64,000 bases of DNA, from contig CANNDC010000003.1 of the NCBI GenBank assembly GCA_947503265.1, positions 248,001-312,000 of the forward strand. Direction: 5' to 3'. This stretch comes from an uncultured Alteromonadaceae bacterium. GTDB lineage: Bacteria; Pseudomonadota; Gammaproteobacteria; Enterobacterales; Alteromonadaceae. The position numbers and the translations under genes were made by a program. The notes beneath the pieces are model-generated. The model did not search any database, was not told the origin of the DNA, and worked only from the letters and a program-made list of their open reading frames with translations. Below, in pieces: positions 63,943-64,000 of the stretch (positions are counted from its first letter, which is position 1; each line of letters begins with the position of its first letter).

Positions 63943-64000
63943 ATGACAATTAACAATGTAAATGGTGGTAGTCAGAAACCACAACTTGAGAATCAGAGAT
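63943..64000 (+). CDS. flgM: Anti-sigma28 factor FlgM (first 19 codons)
   Basis: FlgM holds FliA (sigma28) inactive until it is exported after hook completion. Only 19 codons are in the window: MTINNVNGGSQKPQLENQR, the usual FlgM start. AGGGG precedes the ATG and a sigma28 promoter is just upstream. Identification rests on the N-terminus, the promoter and the position after flgA. Confidence 0.82.
   Translation, partial: MTINNVNGGSQKPQLENQR

Noticed and set aside
1..64000. CRISPR arrays, tRNA or rRNA genes, insertion sequences, toxin-antitoxin or phage genes
   Set aside because: None seen by inspection of either strand; the only repeats are those listed.

Overview
The window is a polar-flagellum locus of a gammaproteobacterium, most likely a marine member of the Alteromonadales. 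This is inferred from the FlrA/FlrB/FlrC hierarchy, the sigma54 and sigma28 promoter logic, the fliEFGHI and flgBCDEFGHIJKL order, and several short flagellins (274-280 aa) lacking the variable D2/D3 region. No rRNA, tRNA or insertion sequence was found. The species is not determined.

Layout. (1) 1-8997, all minus strand: flrA, flrB-flrC, then fliE, fliF, fliG, fliH and fliI, with fliI cut by the window edge. (2) 9188-9988, minus: a divergent flagellin-like gene with its own terminator. (3) 10260-40922: a flagellin-glycosylation island of about 31 kb inserted between flrA and fliDST. A plus-strand arm (10260-20462) holds an oversized Maf glycosyltransferase, a GT56 Fuc4NAc-transferase homologue, WbqC, a putative 2-oxoglutarate oxygenase, two methyltransferases, a PglD-like acetyltransferase, a beta-propeller protein and a WecE-like aminotransferase. 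The convergent minus-strand arm (40922 down to 20541) runs pseB, pseC, pseF, a GT9 protein, pseI, pseG, pseH, then an acyl carrier protein, an AMP ligase, LuxE and LuxC, then LicD/TagD/LicD, a HAD protein, two glycosyltransferases, an asparagine-synthetase homologue and a methyltransferase. (4) 41070-48714, minus: fliT-like, fliS, fliD, flaG and four tandem flagellins separated by long, structured intergenic regions. (5) 48977-49915, plus: an isolated beta-propeller (sialidase-like) gene. (6) 50101-62935, minus: flgL to flgB in reverse, then cheR and cheV. (7) 63084-64000, plus: flgA and the start of flgM.

How it works together. FlrA (class II) would activate flrBC from a sigma54 promoter. 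FlrC with sigma54 would drive the hook/basal-body genes; good GG-N10-GC promoters lie upstream of flrB, flgB, flgF and flgA. Sigma28 promoters lie upstream of two flagellins and flgM, with weaker candidates for the other flagellins. The Pse pathway (all six enzymes PseBCHGIF) would make CMP-pseudaminic acid for transfer to flagellins by Maf. The remaining island genes look like glycan-extension and acyl, phospho or methyl decoration functions.

Most unusual points: a stem-loop plus terminator module in the 3' UTRs of two flagellin genes whose loop is complementary to the ribosome binding site of a third flagellin; a LuxC/LuxE/ACP/ligase acyl-reduction module inside a pseudaminic acid operon; a PglD-like Rossmann domain fused to several unrelated catalysts; an asparagine-synthetase homologue lacking the N-terminal cysteine; and a 15-bp in-frame tandem repeat in pseG.
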